64,000 nucleotides of DNA from Solobacterium sp. Lineage in GTDB: Bacteria; Bacillota_I; Bacilli_A; Erysipelotrichales; Erysipelotrichaceae. The notes below the pieces were generated by a model. The model worked only from the letters and a program-made list of their open reading frames with translations, searched no databases and was not told the DNA's origin. The translations under genes and the position numbers were made by a program. The stretch covers positions 20,436 through 84,435 of the forward strand of contig JAILGV010000166.1 of the NCBI GenBank assembly GCA_024696355.1, written 5' to 3'. Of the stretch, positions 52,993-62,057 are shown piece after piece. Numbering within the stretch: the first letter of the stretch is position 1; every line of letters starts with the position of its first letter.

Positions 52993-54354
52993 ATGAGAAG
53001 ACAGGCTGATTTGCTGCACGGAGTGATCTGGAAACAGATCCTGATATTCTTCTGGCCCGTTCTGTTCGGAACGCTTTTTCAGCAGCTCTACAATACGGTG
53101 GATGCTGTGATCGTGGGAAACTATGTCGGAAAAGAGGCACTCGGCGCGGTGGGAGGATCCACGGGAACAGTAATCAATCTCCTGGTCGGATTTGTCACCG
53201 GTCTTTCCTGCGGGGCTACGGTGGTAATCGCACAGTGCTGCGGCAAAAATGATCATGAAGGAGTCCGCAGGGGAGTTGACTCGGGCATGTTCATGGCATT
53301 GTTTCTGGGAATTATACTGACCGCTGCCGGGATTTTAACGGCACCGTGGATTCTGAGGATTCTGAATGTTCCGGATGCGATCTACGGCCTGTCTCTGATT
53401 TATATGCAGCTGTATTTTATCGGCATGGTTCCGACGCTGATTTACAATACCGGATCGGCAATTCTCAGGGCTGTAGGTGATTCGCGCAGACCGCTGTACT
53501 TTCTGATTGTTTCGGCAGTGATCAACATTATCCTCGATATTCTTTTTGTTGCAGTGCTGAAGATGAGCGTCAGCGGTGCGGCTCTGGCGACTGTAATTGC
53601 CCAGAGTGCGTCCTGCCTGATGACTCTGAGGGTTCTGCGTGCTGCGTCGGACAGTTATCATTTTGATTTTAAAACCATGCGCTTTGATATGAAAACAATG
53701 GTGCGGATTATCGCAATCGGTTTCCCGACGGGAATCCAGTCCTGTCTGTACAGTGTGGCAAATCTTTTCATTCAGTCAAGCGTGAACAGTTACGGCACGG
53801 ATGTGGTTGCGGCATATACTGCTTTCGGAAAAATAGATGCTCTGTTCTGGAATTACAGCGGCGCGCTGGGAACTTCGCTGCTGACATTTACCGGACAGAA
53901 TTTCGGAGCGGGAGACCTTAAGAGGGTGAAAAAAGGAATTCTGCAGGGAATCGGAATTGATATCGCAGGAAGTCTTCTGATTACCGCCGTATGTTTCTTC
54001 GGGGGTATTTATATGTTCCGGATGTTTACGGATGATGCCGGCGTTATCGAAGCGGGAGTGAGCATGCTCAAGTATCTCTGCCCGTACTGGGTCACGTTTG
54101 CCGGTGTTGAGATTCTGTCCAGCAGTATCCGCTCCTGCGGTGATTCTTTTGTTCCGATGTGCATGACAGCTGTCGGGATCGGTGCACTGCGCATCATCTG
54201 GATCCTGTTCTATCCTTCGGAAAATATCTTTGATACGCTCCGGTGCTATCCGATTTCTTGGATTGTAACTTCTCTGCTTTTTGTGATCTACTACCTGGAA
54301 GGCAGCTGGCTGAAGAGGTCATTGAAGCAGCGTGAGAAGATACTCACAGCTTAA
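52993..54354 (+). CDS. MATE family efflux transporter
   Basis: Membrane exporter of 453 residues with about twelve helices. MATE signatures: WPVLFGTLFQQLYNTVDAVIVG near the start and IIAIGFPTGIQSCLYSVANLF at about 238, with GGSTGTVINLLVGFVTGLSCG between. It belongs to the NorM/DinF-like branch (VGKEALGAVGG). It is not close in sequence to the MATE at 45823, so it is not a recent duplicate. Substrate unknown. Confidence 0.93.
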   Translation: MRRQADLLHGVIWKQILIFFWPVLFGTLFQQLYNTVDAVIVGNYVGKEALGAVGGSTGTVINLLVGFVTGLSCGATVVIAQCCGKNDHEGVRRGVDSGMFMALFLGIILTAAGILTAPWILRILNVPDAIYGLSLIYMQLYFIGMVPTLIYNTGSAILRAVGDSRRPLYFLIVSAVINIILDILFVAVLKMSVSGAALATVIAQSASCLMTLRVLRAASDSYHFDFKTMRFDMKTMVRIIAIGFPTGIQSCLYSVANLFIQSSVNSYGTDVVAAYTAFGKIDALFWNYSGALGTSLLTFTGQNFGAGDLKRVKKGILQGIGIDIAGSLLITAVCFFGGIYMFRMFTDDAGVIEAGVSMLKYLCPYWVTFAGVEILSSSIRSCGDSFVPMCMTAVGIGALRIIWILFYPSENIFDTLRCYPISWIVTSLLFVIYYLEGSWLKRSLKQREKILTA

Positions 54355-54400
54355 TGGAAATTGCTTTCTGTTTTCGGTATGATAGTGATTGGAGAATGAA

Positions 54401-55294
54401 ATGCAGAAAAAAGCTCTGATCATCGGTTCCGCGGTTGCAGATATTACCATCCGCGTGGACCATCTTCCTTCACTTGAGGAGGATGTAAATCCGTACTCGC
54501 AGACCATGCGCCTGGGAGGATGTGCATATAATGTGTCAAATATGTTCAGACTCCTGCAGGTGCCTTATTTGCTGTGCGCACCGGTGGGAAAAGGGATTTA
54601 CGGTGATTTCGTACGGAAGCAGCTGCTGCAGCATCAGATCATGCCTGCATTTGAGAGCGGCGAAGACAACGGCTGCTGCTACTGTATCGTGGACAGGGAA
54701 GGCAGAAGAACCTTTATGTCTGTGCATGGGGCGGAATACCGTTTTAAAAAAGAATGGTTTGATGAACTTGATGCAGAAGAATTTCAGCTTGGATACTGCT
54801 GCGGATTTGAAATGGAAGAGGAAAGCGGCGAATATATCCTGGACTTTTTCAGAAGACATCCGGATCTTCCGTTCTGCTATGCTCCGGGTCCCCGTATCAT
54901 GAACGTCGACAGAAAAAGGCAGGAGGACCTGCTTGATCTGCATCCGCTGCTGCATCTGAATCTGAGGGAGGCACGGAGCTATCTGAACCGTACGGAACAA
55001 GAGGACGATGAAATCAGAATCTGTGCCGGAAAACTTGCCAAAAGAACCGGAAACACAGTTATTATTACTGACGGTGAAAACGGATGTCTCTGCATTGAAA
55101 ATCAGAAAGTCATCCGCGTGCCGGCTTTGCATCTGGACAATGTCGTTGATTCGACCGGCGCCGGTGACAGTCATATCGGCACTTATCTGGCGTGCAGGAT
55201 GAAAGGCATGGATACGGAAGAAGCGCTGAAGCATGCGGCACGGATCAGCTCGGAAGTGTGCCTGGTGAACGGCCCTGTGCTCGAAAGGATTTGA
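54401..55294 (+). CDS. PfkB family carbohydrate kinase
   Basis: Cytosolic ribokinase-type sugar or nucleoside kinase of 297 residues. N-terminal GSAVADITIRVDHLP, the glycine-rich MRLGGCAYNVSNMF, and the C-terminal anion-hole/catalytic motif DSTGAGDSHIGTYLA (base Asp in GAGD) identify the family. The sugar is unknown. The start at 54401 has TTGGAGA upstream; a TATGAT box lies at 54379-54384. It is followed after 3 bases by a small conserved protein. Confidence 0.88.
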   Translation: MQKKALIIGSAVADITIRVDHLPSLEEDVNPYSQTMRLGGCAYNVSNMFRLLQVPYLLCAPVGKGIYGDFVRKQLLQHQIMPAFESGEDNGCCYCIVDREGRRTFMSVHGAEYRFKKEWFDELDAEEFQLGYCCGFEMEEESGEYILDFFRRHPDLPFCYAPGPRIMNVDRKRQEDLLDLHPLLHLNLREARSYLNRTEQEDDEIRICAGKLAKRTGNTVIITDGENGCLCIENQKVIRVPALHLDNVVDSTGAGDSHIGTYLACRMKGMDTEEALKHAARISSEVCLVNGPVLERI

Positions 55295-55297
55295 ATT

Positions 55298-55729
55298 ATG
55301 GATCAGAATAATCTTACGGATTTATGGACTGCCGTGGAGGCAGGGGAGCAGGCTGAAAGAAGTCTCAGTGAGGTTCTCGATGCTCTGAACAGCGCCAGAA
55401 ATTTCGGCATTGCCGATATGTTCGGCGGAAAGCTGATTATGACGGCAATGAAGCACAAGAGAATTGATGATGCATATAAACTGCTCGGAAAAGCAAAGAC
55501 CGATCTGCGCAGATTTGATTCGCTGCTTGGCTATAAAGGCGGATCGCAGCTTGATATTGAAAGCCTTGACGGTTTTTCGGCATCGGCAGATTATCTCTTC
55601 GACAATCCGATTACCGATGTTCTGATTCAGAAAAGAATCAACAATATGCGCAGAACAGTCTCTGATATTCTTGAGGATGTCAGGGGTACGGTTCAAGACC
55701 TCAGGGAGCTGATTGATGAACTTGTTTAA
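55298..55729 (+). CDS. Conserved hypothetical protein, mostly helical
   Basis: 143 residues with no membrane segment or known catalytic motif. It is predicted to be mostly helical and amphipathic, with heptad-like Leu/Ile spacing at both ends (SEVLDALNSARNFG, ISDILEDVRGTVQDLREL-like). I recall similar unnamed proteins in other Firmicutes but cannot name a family with certainty. It is encoded 3 bases after the PfkB kinase gene, so it probably shares its transcript. Function unknown. Confidence 0.7.
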   Translation: MDQNNLTDLWTAVEAGEQAERSLSEVLDALNSARNFGIADMFGGKLIMTAMKHKRIDDAYKLLGKAKTDLRRFDSLLGYKGGSQLDIESLDGFSASADYLFDNPITDVLIQKRINNMRRTVSDILEDVRGTVQDLRELIDELV

Positions 55730-55783
55730 TGAAAACATTTACATTAAGCAAAGAAAAATTTCATCATAAATGTAAAAAATGTA

Positions 55784-55812
55784 TTGACATTATGAAACTC
55801 ATCGGGTATCTT
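55784..55812 (+). promoter_or_regulatory. Promoter of the second ABC operon leader
   Basis: A perfect TTGACA (55784-55789), a 17-base spacer and TATCTT (55807-55812). The start at about 55819 begins the T-box leader. Confidence 0.75.
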
Positions 55813-55818
55813 TAACTC

Positions 55819-56082
55819 AACTTCAAGGAACGGAAGAGTAACCTGAGCGAGTACTCCAGCGAGCCGGAACAGAGTGGAAGTCCGGCAGAACAGACCTCAG
55901 TGTGAAGCGCATCCGGGAGAAGTTCTGATGAATTCAGTAGTCAGAAACGTATACCGGCGTTAACGGAGAGTATGAAAGATGACTCGCAGAGGCATATGCA
56001 GTGATGTATATGCGAAGTAAGGTGGCAACACGGATTGAAATATCCCGTCCTTGCATGGAAACATGCGGACGGGATTTTATTT
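55819..56082 (+). promoter_or_regulatory. T-box riboswitch leader of the second ABC/M14 operon
   Basis: The T-box core AAGGTGGCAACACGG (56019-56033) is followed by an intrinsic terminator at 56042-56082 (ATCCCGTC/GACGGGAT, then GCATG/CATGC with a GAAA loop). Stem I arms are present: CTGAG near 55844 with CTCAG near 55896, and CGGA near 55831 with TCCG near 55912. The 3' specifier strand reads GTGAAGCGCA. By analogy with the hisS and leuS leaders here (codon, one base, then the stem) the codon is CGC (Arg); the register right after GAA would give GCG (Ala). The leader controls transport and peptidase genes by amino acid supply. Confidence 0.85.
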
Positions 56083-56188
56083 TCCGGGGGAGGATACTGA
56101 TCATGAAAGAGCGACGACGAAACAGTGCTGAAGAAAGATGCATCACCACTGAAGTAAATGTTAAGGAGCTCAATAAGGAGCAGGGAGA

Positions 56189-57151
56189 ATGAAAATGAAA
56201 AAATTATTCAATATGGCAGCAGTTCTTGCAATGACAGTATCTATGGCAGCGTGCGGTTCAGGCAGTTCCGGAAAAACAGAACTTGAACTTGTAACATCAC
56301 TTGATCAGGCAATCCTTGCATTGTCATCGGGCAAATGCGATGCAGTCGCTCTTGACGGAACCACTGCAGAAAACTATGTAAAGCAGTCAAACGGACAGTT
56401 TGCCATGTCCGGCGTAAATTTCGATCTCTCAATCTACGGAGATTACGAAGGAAACGTTGCGGCAGCCAAAAAGGGTGAAACATCTCTGATGGAAGCAGTA
56501 AATGCCTGCATCAACACAGCAGCCGCGAACAATTACTATACACACTGGGTTGCAATTGCAAAGATGCAGTCCGGAACCGAAGACGAGGACGCAATCAATG
56601 AAGTCGGCGATGAGCCGCTCTACTCTGACATTGCGCCTGATGCAACATATGCATATCTTCTTGATACATCCGGTCTTGAAAAGCCTGATCTGGATCTGAG
56701 CGGTGCCGAGGGCGTACTGAAGAACATCCTCAACAAGGGCACTCTGGTAATCGCAACCAGTCCTGACTATCCGGCAGCTGAATTCATTACCGAAGAAGGT
56801 GTCGTATACGGTTCGGAAATGATGCTTGCAAAGTATGTGGCTGACTGTCTGGGCGTTCAGCTGGTCATCGAAACAATGGACTTCTCGGCAACACTGACAG
56901 CTGTCGATACCGGAAAAGTTGATATGGCATTCTCCGGCTACGGATGGAAGGCAGACAGAGCGGAAGCGTTTGAACTCTCCATCGGATACGTCGGTGATGA
57001 TGATATCTCATTCCACACACTGATCGTTCCGGCTGACAAGGCGGATCAGTACAAGACACTGAATGACTTTGTCGGCAAGCACATCATTGCCCAGGCATCT
57101 TCACTGCAGCAGATGTATGTAGAGGATCAGATTGTTGCCCTTGATAAATAA
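56189..57151 (+). CDS. ABC transporter substrate-binding lipoprotein with circularly permuted SBP_bac_3 domain
   Basis: 320 residues with a normal lipoprotein signal (lipobox MAAC, Cys22). The mature part is in reverse order. Residues 29-129 (ELELVTSLDQAILALSSGK, GKCDAVALDGTTAENYVK) match the second half of an SBP_bac_3 domain, compare VDSLTETLDMVKQGRVDATI in the protein at 50523. A linker of about 55 residues follows. Residues 183-320 (KGTLVIATSPDYPAAEF, GKVDMAFSGYGWKADRAEAF, LNDFVGKHIIAQASSLQQMY) match the first half and end exactly where a normal domain would continue. The termini therefore fall inside lobe 2. The frame is intact, the stop is followed by the permease gene, and GCAGGGAGA precedes the start, so this looks like a real gene rather than a broken one. 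Confidence 0.88.
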   Translation: MKMKKLFNMAAVLAMTVSMAACGSGSSGKTELELVTSLDQAILALSSGKCDAVALDGTTAENYVKQSNGQFAMSGVNFDLSIYGDYEGNVAAAKKGETSLMEAVNACINTAAANNYYTHWVAIAKMQSGTEDEDAINEVGDEPLYSDIAPDATYAYLLDTSGLEKPDLDLSGAEGVLKNILNKGTLVIATSPDYPAAEFITEEGVVYGSEMMLAKYVADCLGVQLVIETMDFSATLTAVDTGKVDMAFSGYGWKADRAEAFELSIGYVGDDDISFHTLIVPADKADQYKTLNDFVGKHIIAQASSLQQMYVEDQIVALDK

Positions 57152-57187
57152 AGGGTGAGATTTATCAGATAAAAGAAGGAGAAACAA

Positions 57188-57853
57188 ATGGGACCAAGTC
57201 TTCTCAGCGTACTGCTTGATTACTGGCCGATCTTCCTGAAAGGTCTCGTCGGAACATTGAAATATGCATTTATCGCAGTCTTCTTCGGAAGCCTGCTCGG
57301 TACATTGATTGCTCTTCTGAACCTGTCAAAGAACAAGATACTTTCGGCAGTCGGAATGATTTACGTAAACGTGCTCAGAGGCACTCCGCTTCTGGTTCAG
57401 ATGTACATAGCGTACTTCTTTATCCCGATTGCAGTTCCTGCCCTCAACAGTGTTCCGAAAGAGGTGTATGTCCTGCTGGCACTGATTCTCAATTCCAGTG
57501 CCTATGTTTCAGAGATTATCAGAGGCGGCATTAATTCCGTGGACAGAGGTCAGACGGAGGCAGCCAGAAGTCTTGGTATGAGTGCAAAAAACTGCATGCT
57601 GAAAATTGTTATGCCGCAGGCAGTCAAGAACATTCTTCCGGCGCTGGCAAATGAATATATCGCGATGATCAAGGAAACTTCCCTTGCCGGTACATTTATG
57701 CTCTATGAGCTGATGTACACAAAAACGATTCTTGCCAACAAATTCCTTGTATGGCAGCCGCTGTTTATCATTGCAGGTATTTATCTGCTCTGTACGCTGG
57801 TGCTTTCCGCACTGGTACAGTATATGGAAAAGAGGTTGAGTGTCAGTGACTGA
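57188..57853 (+). CDS. Amino acid ABC transporter permease
   Basis: Membrane subunit of 221 residues with about five helices. Family features: [35 protein letters not shown], and the EAA loop [20 protein letters not shown] with [15 protein letters not shown]. It follows the permuted binding-protein gene by 36 bases with AGAAGGAGA Shine-Dalgarno and overlaps the ATPase gene by 14 bases. Its close relatives import polar amino acids such as arginine or glutamine. Confidence 0.92.
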   Translation: MGPSLLSVLLDYWPIFLKGLVGTLKYAFIAVFFGSLLGTLIALLNLSKNKILSAVGMIYVNVLRGTPLLVQMYIAYFFIPIAVPALNSVPKEVYVLLALILNSSAYVSEIIRGGINSVDRGQTEAARSLGMSAKNCMLKIVMPQAVKNILPALANEYIAMIKETSLAGTFMLYELMYTKTILANKFLVWQPLFIIAGIYLLCTLVLSALVQYMEKRLSVSD

Positions 57854-58589
57854 TTACGGTGTACCGATTATAGAAACGGTTGATCTGAAAAAGAACTTCG
57901 GAGATCTGAAGGTTCTCAAGGGAATCAGCCAGAAAATATTCAAAGGCGAAGTAGTGTCGATCATCGGTCCTTCGGGAGGAGGAAAGAGTACATTCCTGAG
58001 ATGTCTGAATCTTCTCGAAGTTCCCGACGGCGGCCATGTGTACTTCGAAGGTGAGGAGCTCAGCAGCAAGTCCACTGATCTGGATCTTCACAGGCAGAAA
58101 ATCGGAATGGTATTCCAGCAGTTCAATGTATTTCCGCATCTGACCGTGATTGACAACATCACCATTACTCCGATGCTGGAAAAGAAGGTTTCCCGTGAAG
58201 AGGCTGAAGCTGAGGCAATGAAGCTGCTGAAGAATATCGGTCTTGATGACAAGGCAAAGGAATATCCCAGAAAGCTTTCCGGCGGTCAGAAGCAGCGTCT
58301 TGCGATCGTAAGAGCCATGGCCATGCATCCGGATGTCATGCTGTTCGATGAACCGACATCCGCACTTGATCCGGAAATGGTCAAGGGTGTTCTTTCCGTC
58401 ATCCAGGATCTTGCTGAAAGCGGCATGACCTGTGTCATCGTTACACATGAAATGGGTTTTGCAAGAAAAGTCAGCGACAGGGTTCTGTTTATCGACGGCG
58501 GCGTGATCGCCGAAGAAGGGACTCCCGAACAGCTGTTTGACCATCCGCAGAATCCGAGAACAAAAGAATTCCTGTCGCAGGTATTATAG
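57840..58589 (+). CDS. Amino acid ABC transporter ATP-binding protein
   Basis: ATPase subunit of 249 residues with Walker [13 protein letters not shown] (near 43), Q-loop [12 protein letters not shown], signature [19 protein letters not shown], Walker [15 protein letters not shown] and switch His in VVTHEMGF-like [12 protein letters not shown]. The start is GTG at 57840 (or GTG at 57846), with AGAGG at 57831-57835; both lie inside the permease gene, so translation is coupled. It is 9 bases before the M14 peptidase gene. Confidence 0.94.
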   Translation: MSVTDYGVPIIETVDLKKNFGDLKVLKGISQKIFKGEVVSIIGPSGGGKSTFLRCLNLLEVPDGGHVYFEGEELSSKSTDLDLHRQKIGMVFQQFNVFPHLTVIDNITITPMLEKKVSREEAEAEAMKLLKNIGLDDKAKEYPRKLSGGQKQRLAIVRAMAMHPDVMLFDEPTSALDPEMVKGVLSVIQDLAESGMTCVIVTHEMGFARKVSDRVLFIDGGVIAEEGTPEQLFDHPQNPRTKEFLSQVL

Positions 58590-58597
58590 GAGATTAT

Positions 58598-60286
58598 ATG
58601 AAGACCACATTTTCCTTTGACCACTATTACAAATACAGCGAAATCAAAAGTAATCTTGAGTATTTTGCAGAGAAATACCCGAATCTGTGCAGTGCCGAAG
58701 TCAACTGTGTGACAGAAGAAGGAAGGAATCAGTATGTTGTGATTCTGACCAACAGGGAAACCGGTGATGCTCTTTCCAAGCCGGGCTGGTATCTGGACGG
58801 TAATATTCATGCCGGTGAAGTAACATCCAGCATGTGTGCCATGCACACAATCGATTATCTGCTTACGAACTACGGAAGCGATGACGTCTGTACAAAGCTG
58901 CTGGACCAGTACACTGTCTATGTGATCCCGAGGGTGACACCCGACGGCGCTGAAACATATCTGTCCACACCGTATACACTGCGCTCGGCCAACCGTGACT
59001 ATCTGCCCGAGAAGGGCGGAATCAGGCCTCAGGATCTGGATGATGACGGAGTCATCCGCATGATGAGGATCAAAACACCTTACGGTGCGTGGAAAAAAGA
59101 TCCGGCAAACGAGGGATCGATGGTTCTGCGTGATCCGGGAGAAAGCGAAGGGGAATTCTATGATATTTTCCAGGAGGGTATTCTGGAAGAATATGACGGC
59201 ATGGAGAATCTGAAGATCAAGAAGCCTGACTGGGGACTTGACTTCAACAGAAATTTCCCGCTCGGCTGGTTCCCTGACAGCAGGCAGCCGGGTGCCGGCA
59301 AGTATCCGCTGAGCAATCCCGAGACCAAGGCGATCGTTGACTTTGTTCTTGCCCATCCGAATATCGGAGGTGCTGCCATCGGTCATACTTCAGGCGGCAT
59401 TATCCTTTATCCTCCGGGAATCAAGCCGGCAAAGGATGCCCCGTCCGATGATATCAAGGCGCTGATTGCGATTGCTGAAATGGGAAAGCAGGAACTCGGC
59501 TACAAACCGATGAACATATTCGACAGTTTCATGAGCGACCAGACACATTATGACAGCGGCGCGCTGGATGACTGGTTCTATGAAAGCCAGGGAATTCCCG
59601 CATATACGATGGAGTTCTGGGATCTGGCCACAAAGGCAGGCGTGCCCATGAACTGGGGTGAAGACAGATATGCCGATGTCGGAAAGGAAATCGAACGCTT
59701 CAATGCCTGTATGAAATGGGTAAAGGAAAACGCCCCGCAGTATTACAGCGACTGGAAGGAAATCGATCATCCGGCTTTCGGCAAGGTGGAAGTCGGCGGC
59801 TTCAATGTTAAATTTACACATCAGAATCCGCCTGAAAATCTGCTTGTGACGGAATGTGAGCATGATACGAAGTTCAATATCAGATTTATCATGGCGATGC
59901 CGAAACTGACAGTGGACTCTCTTACGGTGAAGAATCTGGGCGGAGGTCTCAGTGAAGTGACGGCGGTTATCGGAAATCTCGGTTATCTGCCGACCAATCT
60001 TACAGATGAAGCGGTTCTGCTCAATGTGAATCATCCTGTCAGGGTGACCATTGACTGCGGCAGTGCAGTGCTTCTCAGCGGCAGTAAGGAAACGGAGATC
60101 GGTGATCTTTCCGGATACAGCAGAACCGTGACAGGCGGACATTTCTACGGGAATCTGAATACTGCATATGCTGCGAAGGCCAAAAAGAAGGTTGTCTGGC
60201 TGCTGCAGTGCGGGGAAGCCTGCACCGTGAAAGTTACGGCAGCCCATGAAAAAGCGGGAACAGCTGAAAAATCAGTCAGTTTATGA
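58598..60286 (+). CDS. M14 family zinc carboxypeptidase
   Basis: Metallopeptidase of 562 residues with no signal peptide, so it should act in the cytosol. The zinc motif HxxE is in LDGNIHAGEVTSS, the substrate Arg region in GLDFNRNFPLGW, the third zinc His is probably in AAIGHTSGG, and the catalytic Glu is likely in AYTMEFWDLA. The C-terminal 150 residues form a beta-rich domain. It is the last gene of a T-box-controlled ABC operon, suggesting that the transporter imports a small peptide or amino acid conjugate that this enzyme hydrolyses. Confidence 0.88.
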   Translation: MKTTFSFDHYYKYSEIKSNLEYFAEKYPNLCSAEVNCVTEEGRNQYVVILTNRETGDALSKPGWYLDGNIHAGEVTSSMCAMHTIDYLLTNYGSDDVCTKLLDQYTVYVIPRVTPDGAETYLSTPYTLRSANRDYLPEKGGIRPQDLDDDGVIRMMRIKTPYGAWKKDPANEGSMVLRDPGESEGEFYDIFQEGILEEYDGMENLKIKKPDWGLDFNRNFPLGWFPDSRQPGAGKYPLSNPETKAIVDFVLAHPNIGGAAIGHTSGGIILYPPGIKPAKDAPSDDIKALIAIAEMGKQELGYKPMNIFDSFMSDQTHYDSGALDDWFYESQGIPAYTMEFWDLATKAGVPMNWGEDRYADVGKEIERFNACMKWVKENAPQYYSDWKEIDHPAFGKVEVGGFNVKFTHQNPPENLLVTECEHDTKFNIRFIMAMPKLTVDSLTVKNLGGGLSEVTAVIGNLGYLPTNLTDEAVLLNVNHPVRVTIDCGSAVLLSGSKETEIGDLSGYSRTVTGGHFYGNLNTAYAAKAKKKVVWLLQCGEACTVKVTAAHEKAGTAEKSVSL

Positions 60287-60301
60287 TGTAGAATAAGGTT
60301 T

Positions 60302-60925
60302 GTGAAAAAAAGAAGCGGGCCGAAGTTTACACAGGAACTGGTTCCGGGAAAGCTTGCAGTGCTTTCTGCGGACGACAGGATAGAGTTTACACAGTATCAG
60401 AACGAGACGTGCATTCATGAAATGGAGGGCGTACGCTTTTCGGAATGCACGTTTTCTTCTGTCACGTTCGCTGATGCATATGCATGTGAGTATCTGGATG
60501 CTGTATTTGATCACTGTGACTTTTCAAACTGTGATCTTTCCGAATCATCATTCCGCCGGACGGTATTCTCACACTGCAGGCTGACCGGAGCATCTCTGAT
60601 CAAATGCTCGATGCAGGATGTACTGTTTGACAGCTGTGCGATGGACTATGCAAATTTCAGCAGCAGCAAATGGAAGACATGCGGACTGAAGGACTGCAGG
60701 ATCAATGATGCGGCGCTGTCCATGTGCAGCTTTGCAGACACACAGATAAAAAACTGCAGCTTTGCATCATCTGAGTTTATCAATACACCGCTGAAGGGGC
60801 TTGATTTTTCCGACAGCGATATCAGCGGAATTATGGTGACACGTGAGAATATCGCCGGCGTAACTGTCAGCCGGACGCAGGCTGTGGAACTTGCCGGACT
60901 GCTCGGCATCATCATAAAAGAATGA
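60302..60925 (+). CDS. Pentapeptide repeat protein
   Basis: 207 residues starting with GTG. From about residue 45 to 180 there are tandem A/C-D/N-F/L-x-x repeats (CTFSSVTFADAYACEYLDAV, CDFSNCDLSESSFRRTVFSH) that would form a right-handed quadrilateral beta-helix. Many repeats have Cys at the first position. Such proteins include gyrase-protecting DNA mimics (Qnr/MfpA), but many have unknown roles. No Shine-Dalgarno at a proper distance is seen; TAGAAT at 60289-60294 lies 7 bases before the GTG, so it may be leaderless. Confidence 0.88.
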   Translation: MKKRSGPKFTQELVPGKLAVLSADDRIEFTQYQNETCIHEMEGVRFSECTFSSVTFADAYACEYLDAVFDHCDFSNCDLSESSFRRTVFSHCRLTGASLIKCSMQDVLFDSCAMDYANFSSSKWKTCGLKDCRINDAALSMCSFADTQIKNCSFASSEFINTPLKGLDFSDSDISGIMVTRENIAGVTVSRTQAVELAGLLGIIIKE

Positions 60926-60948
60926 AGAACCTGTTCTTCATTTTTTGT
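60921..60948 (+). terminator. Terminator after the pentapeptide repeat gene
   Basis: A 9-bp stem AATGAAGAA/TTCTTCATT with loop CCTG and a T-run; it overlaps the stop codon. Confidence 0.88.
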
Positions 60949-60987
60949 TGGGTGTATGCTTAAGGTAACAGTAAACGGAGAAATATC

Positions 60988-62013
60988 ATGGAACATAAAC
61001 TGAGTGCAGGACCTCTGCTGGATGCCAGAGGACATCTTTCTGAAGCGGGCTGGAGTACAAGTCTGATCAGAACCTACAGAAGATCCGACATCAGGGCAAA
61101 CAGACTCCGGATTAAGGAATGGGATTATTATCTTGTGATGAACGACCATTACGGAGCGGCTCTGACAATTGCGGACAACTCTTATATGAATATGCTGAGT
61201 GTGTCCCTGCTTGACTTTGACACACCCCGGGAGATCACTTCCTCAATCATCAAGCCTCTGACGTTCGGCAGAACCGGACTTCCCGAATCGAGCAGGGAGG
61301 GAAACGTGAGTTTCAGCAATGACAGGATCCAGATCTCATTTATCAATGAAGGAGGAGTGAGAAGGCTGATCTGCCATTATCTGGATTTTAAGGACGGAAA
61401 GCCTTTTGACTGTGAAATTACGCTGAGTGATGAACCTGAGGATTCCCTTGTGATCGCGACACCGTACCGGGATGATCCCAAAGCTTTCTACTATAATCAG
61501 AAGATCAACTGCATGAGAGCCGAGGGATTTATGTCCTTTGACGGAAGGACATATGATTTCAGGAAAGAGGACAGTTTCGGATGTCTGGACTGGGGCAGGG
61601 GTGTATGGACATATGAAAACACATGGTACTGGTCCAATATTTCCGGAAATTACGAGGGACACCGGTTCGGATGGAATCTGGGATACGGATTCGGTGATAC
61701 TTCCGCGGCGTCGGAAAACGTATTCTTCTTTGACGGAAAGGCAAACAAGATCGGAAAGGTGGAATTTGTGATTCCGAAAAACGAAGCGGGCAATGACGAC
61801 TTCATGAAGCAGTGGAGGATTTCCGGCGACAGAACCGATATTGTTTTCGATCCGCTGATCGACAGGGCGAGCGATACGAATGTTTATCTGATCCGTTCAA
61901 ACCAGCACCAGGTATTCGGCAGATTTTCGGGAAAATGCATCCTTGATGACGGCACTGAAATTGTTCTGAAGGATTTTATGGGATTTGCGGAGAAAGTATA
62001 TAACCGCTGGTAA
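60988..62013 (+). CDS. DUF2804 domain-containing protein
   Basis: 341 residues, no signal peptide or membrane segment. It fits the DUF2804 pattern across its length: LLDARGHLSEAGWSTSLIRT, the middle EDSFGCLDWGRGVWTYENTW and GHRFGWNLGYGFGDTSAASE, and FGRFSGKCILDDG at the end. The fold resembles calycin/lipocalin-like beta barrels involved in lipid or terpenoid handling, but no function is established. It stands alone between the pentapeptide gene and the leuS leader. Confidence 0.9.
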   Translation: MEHKLSAGPLLDARGHLSEAGWSTSLIRTYRRSDIRANRLRIKEWDYYLVMNDHYGAALTIADNSYMNMLSVSLLDFDTPREITSSIIKPLTFGRTGLPESSREGNVSFSNDRIQISFINEGGVRRLICHYLDFKDGKPFDCEITLSDEPEDSLVIATPYRDDPKAFYYNQKINCMRAEGFMSFDGRTYDFRKEDSFGCLDWGRGVWTYENTWYWSNISGNYEGHRFGWNLGYGFGDTSAASENVFFFDGKANKIGKVEFVIPKNEAGNDDFMKQWRISGDRTDIVFDPLIDRASDTNVYLIRSNQHQVFGRFSGKCILDDGTEIVLKDFMGFAEKVYNRW

Positions 62014-62022
62014 AAAAGCGAA

Positions 62023-62051
62023 TTGAACTTTCATAAATCGTTTGCTAGAAT
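62023..62051 (+). promoter_or_regulatory. Promoter of the leuS leader
   Basis: TTGAAC (62023-62028), 17-base spacer, TGC-extended TAGAAT (62046-62051). Confidence 0.7.
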
Positions 62052-62057
62052 ACTGTT

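Noticed and set aside
56189..57151. Truncated or frameshifted pseudogene explanation for the binding protein
   Set aside because: The frame is uninterrupted, has a proper lipoprotein signal and stop, and contains both halves of the domain, just in swapped order.
58286..59386. Minus-strand open frame opposite the ABC ATPase and M14 peptidase
   Set aside because: It spans two real genes in antisense and has no coherent protein features.
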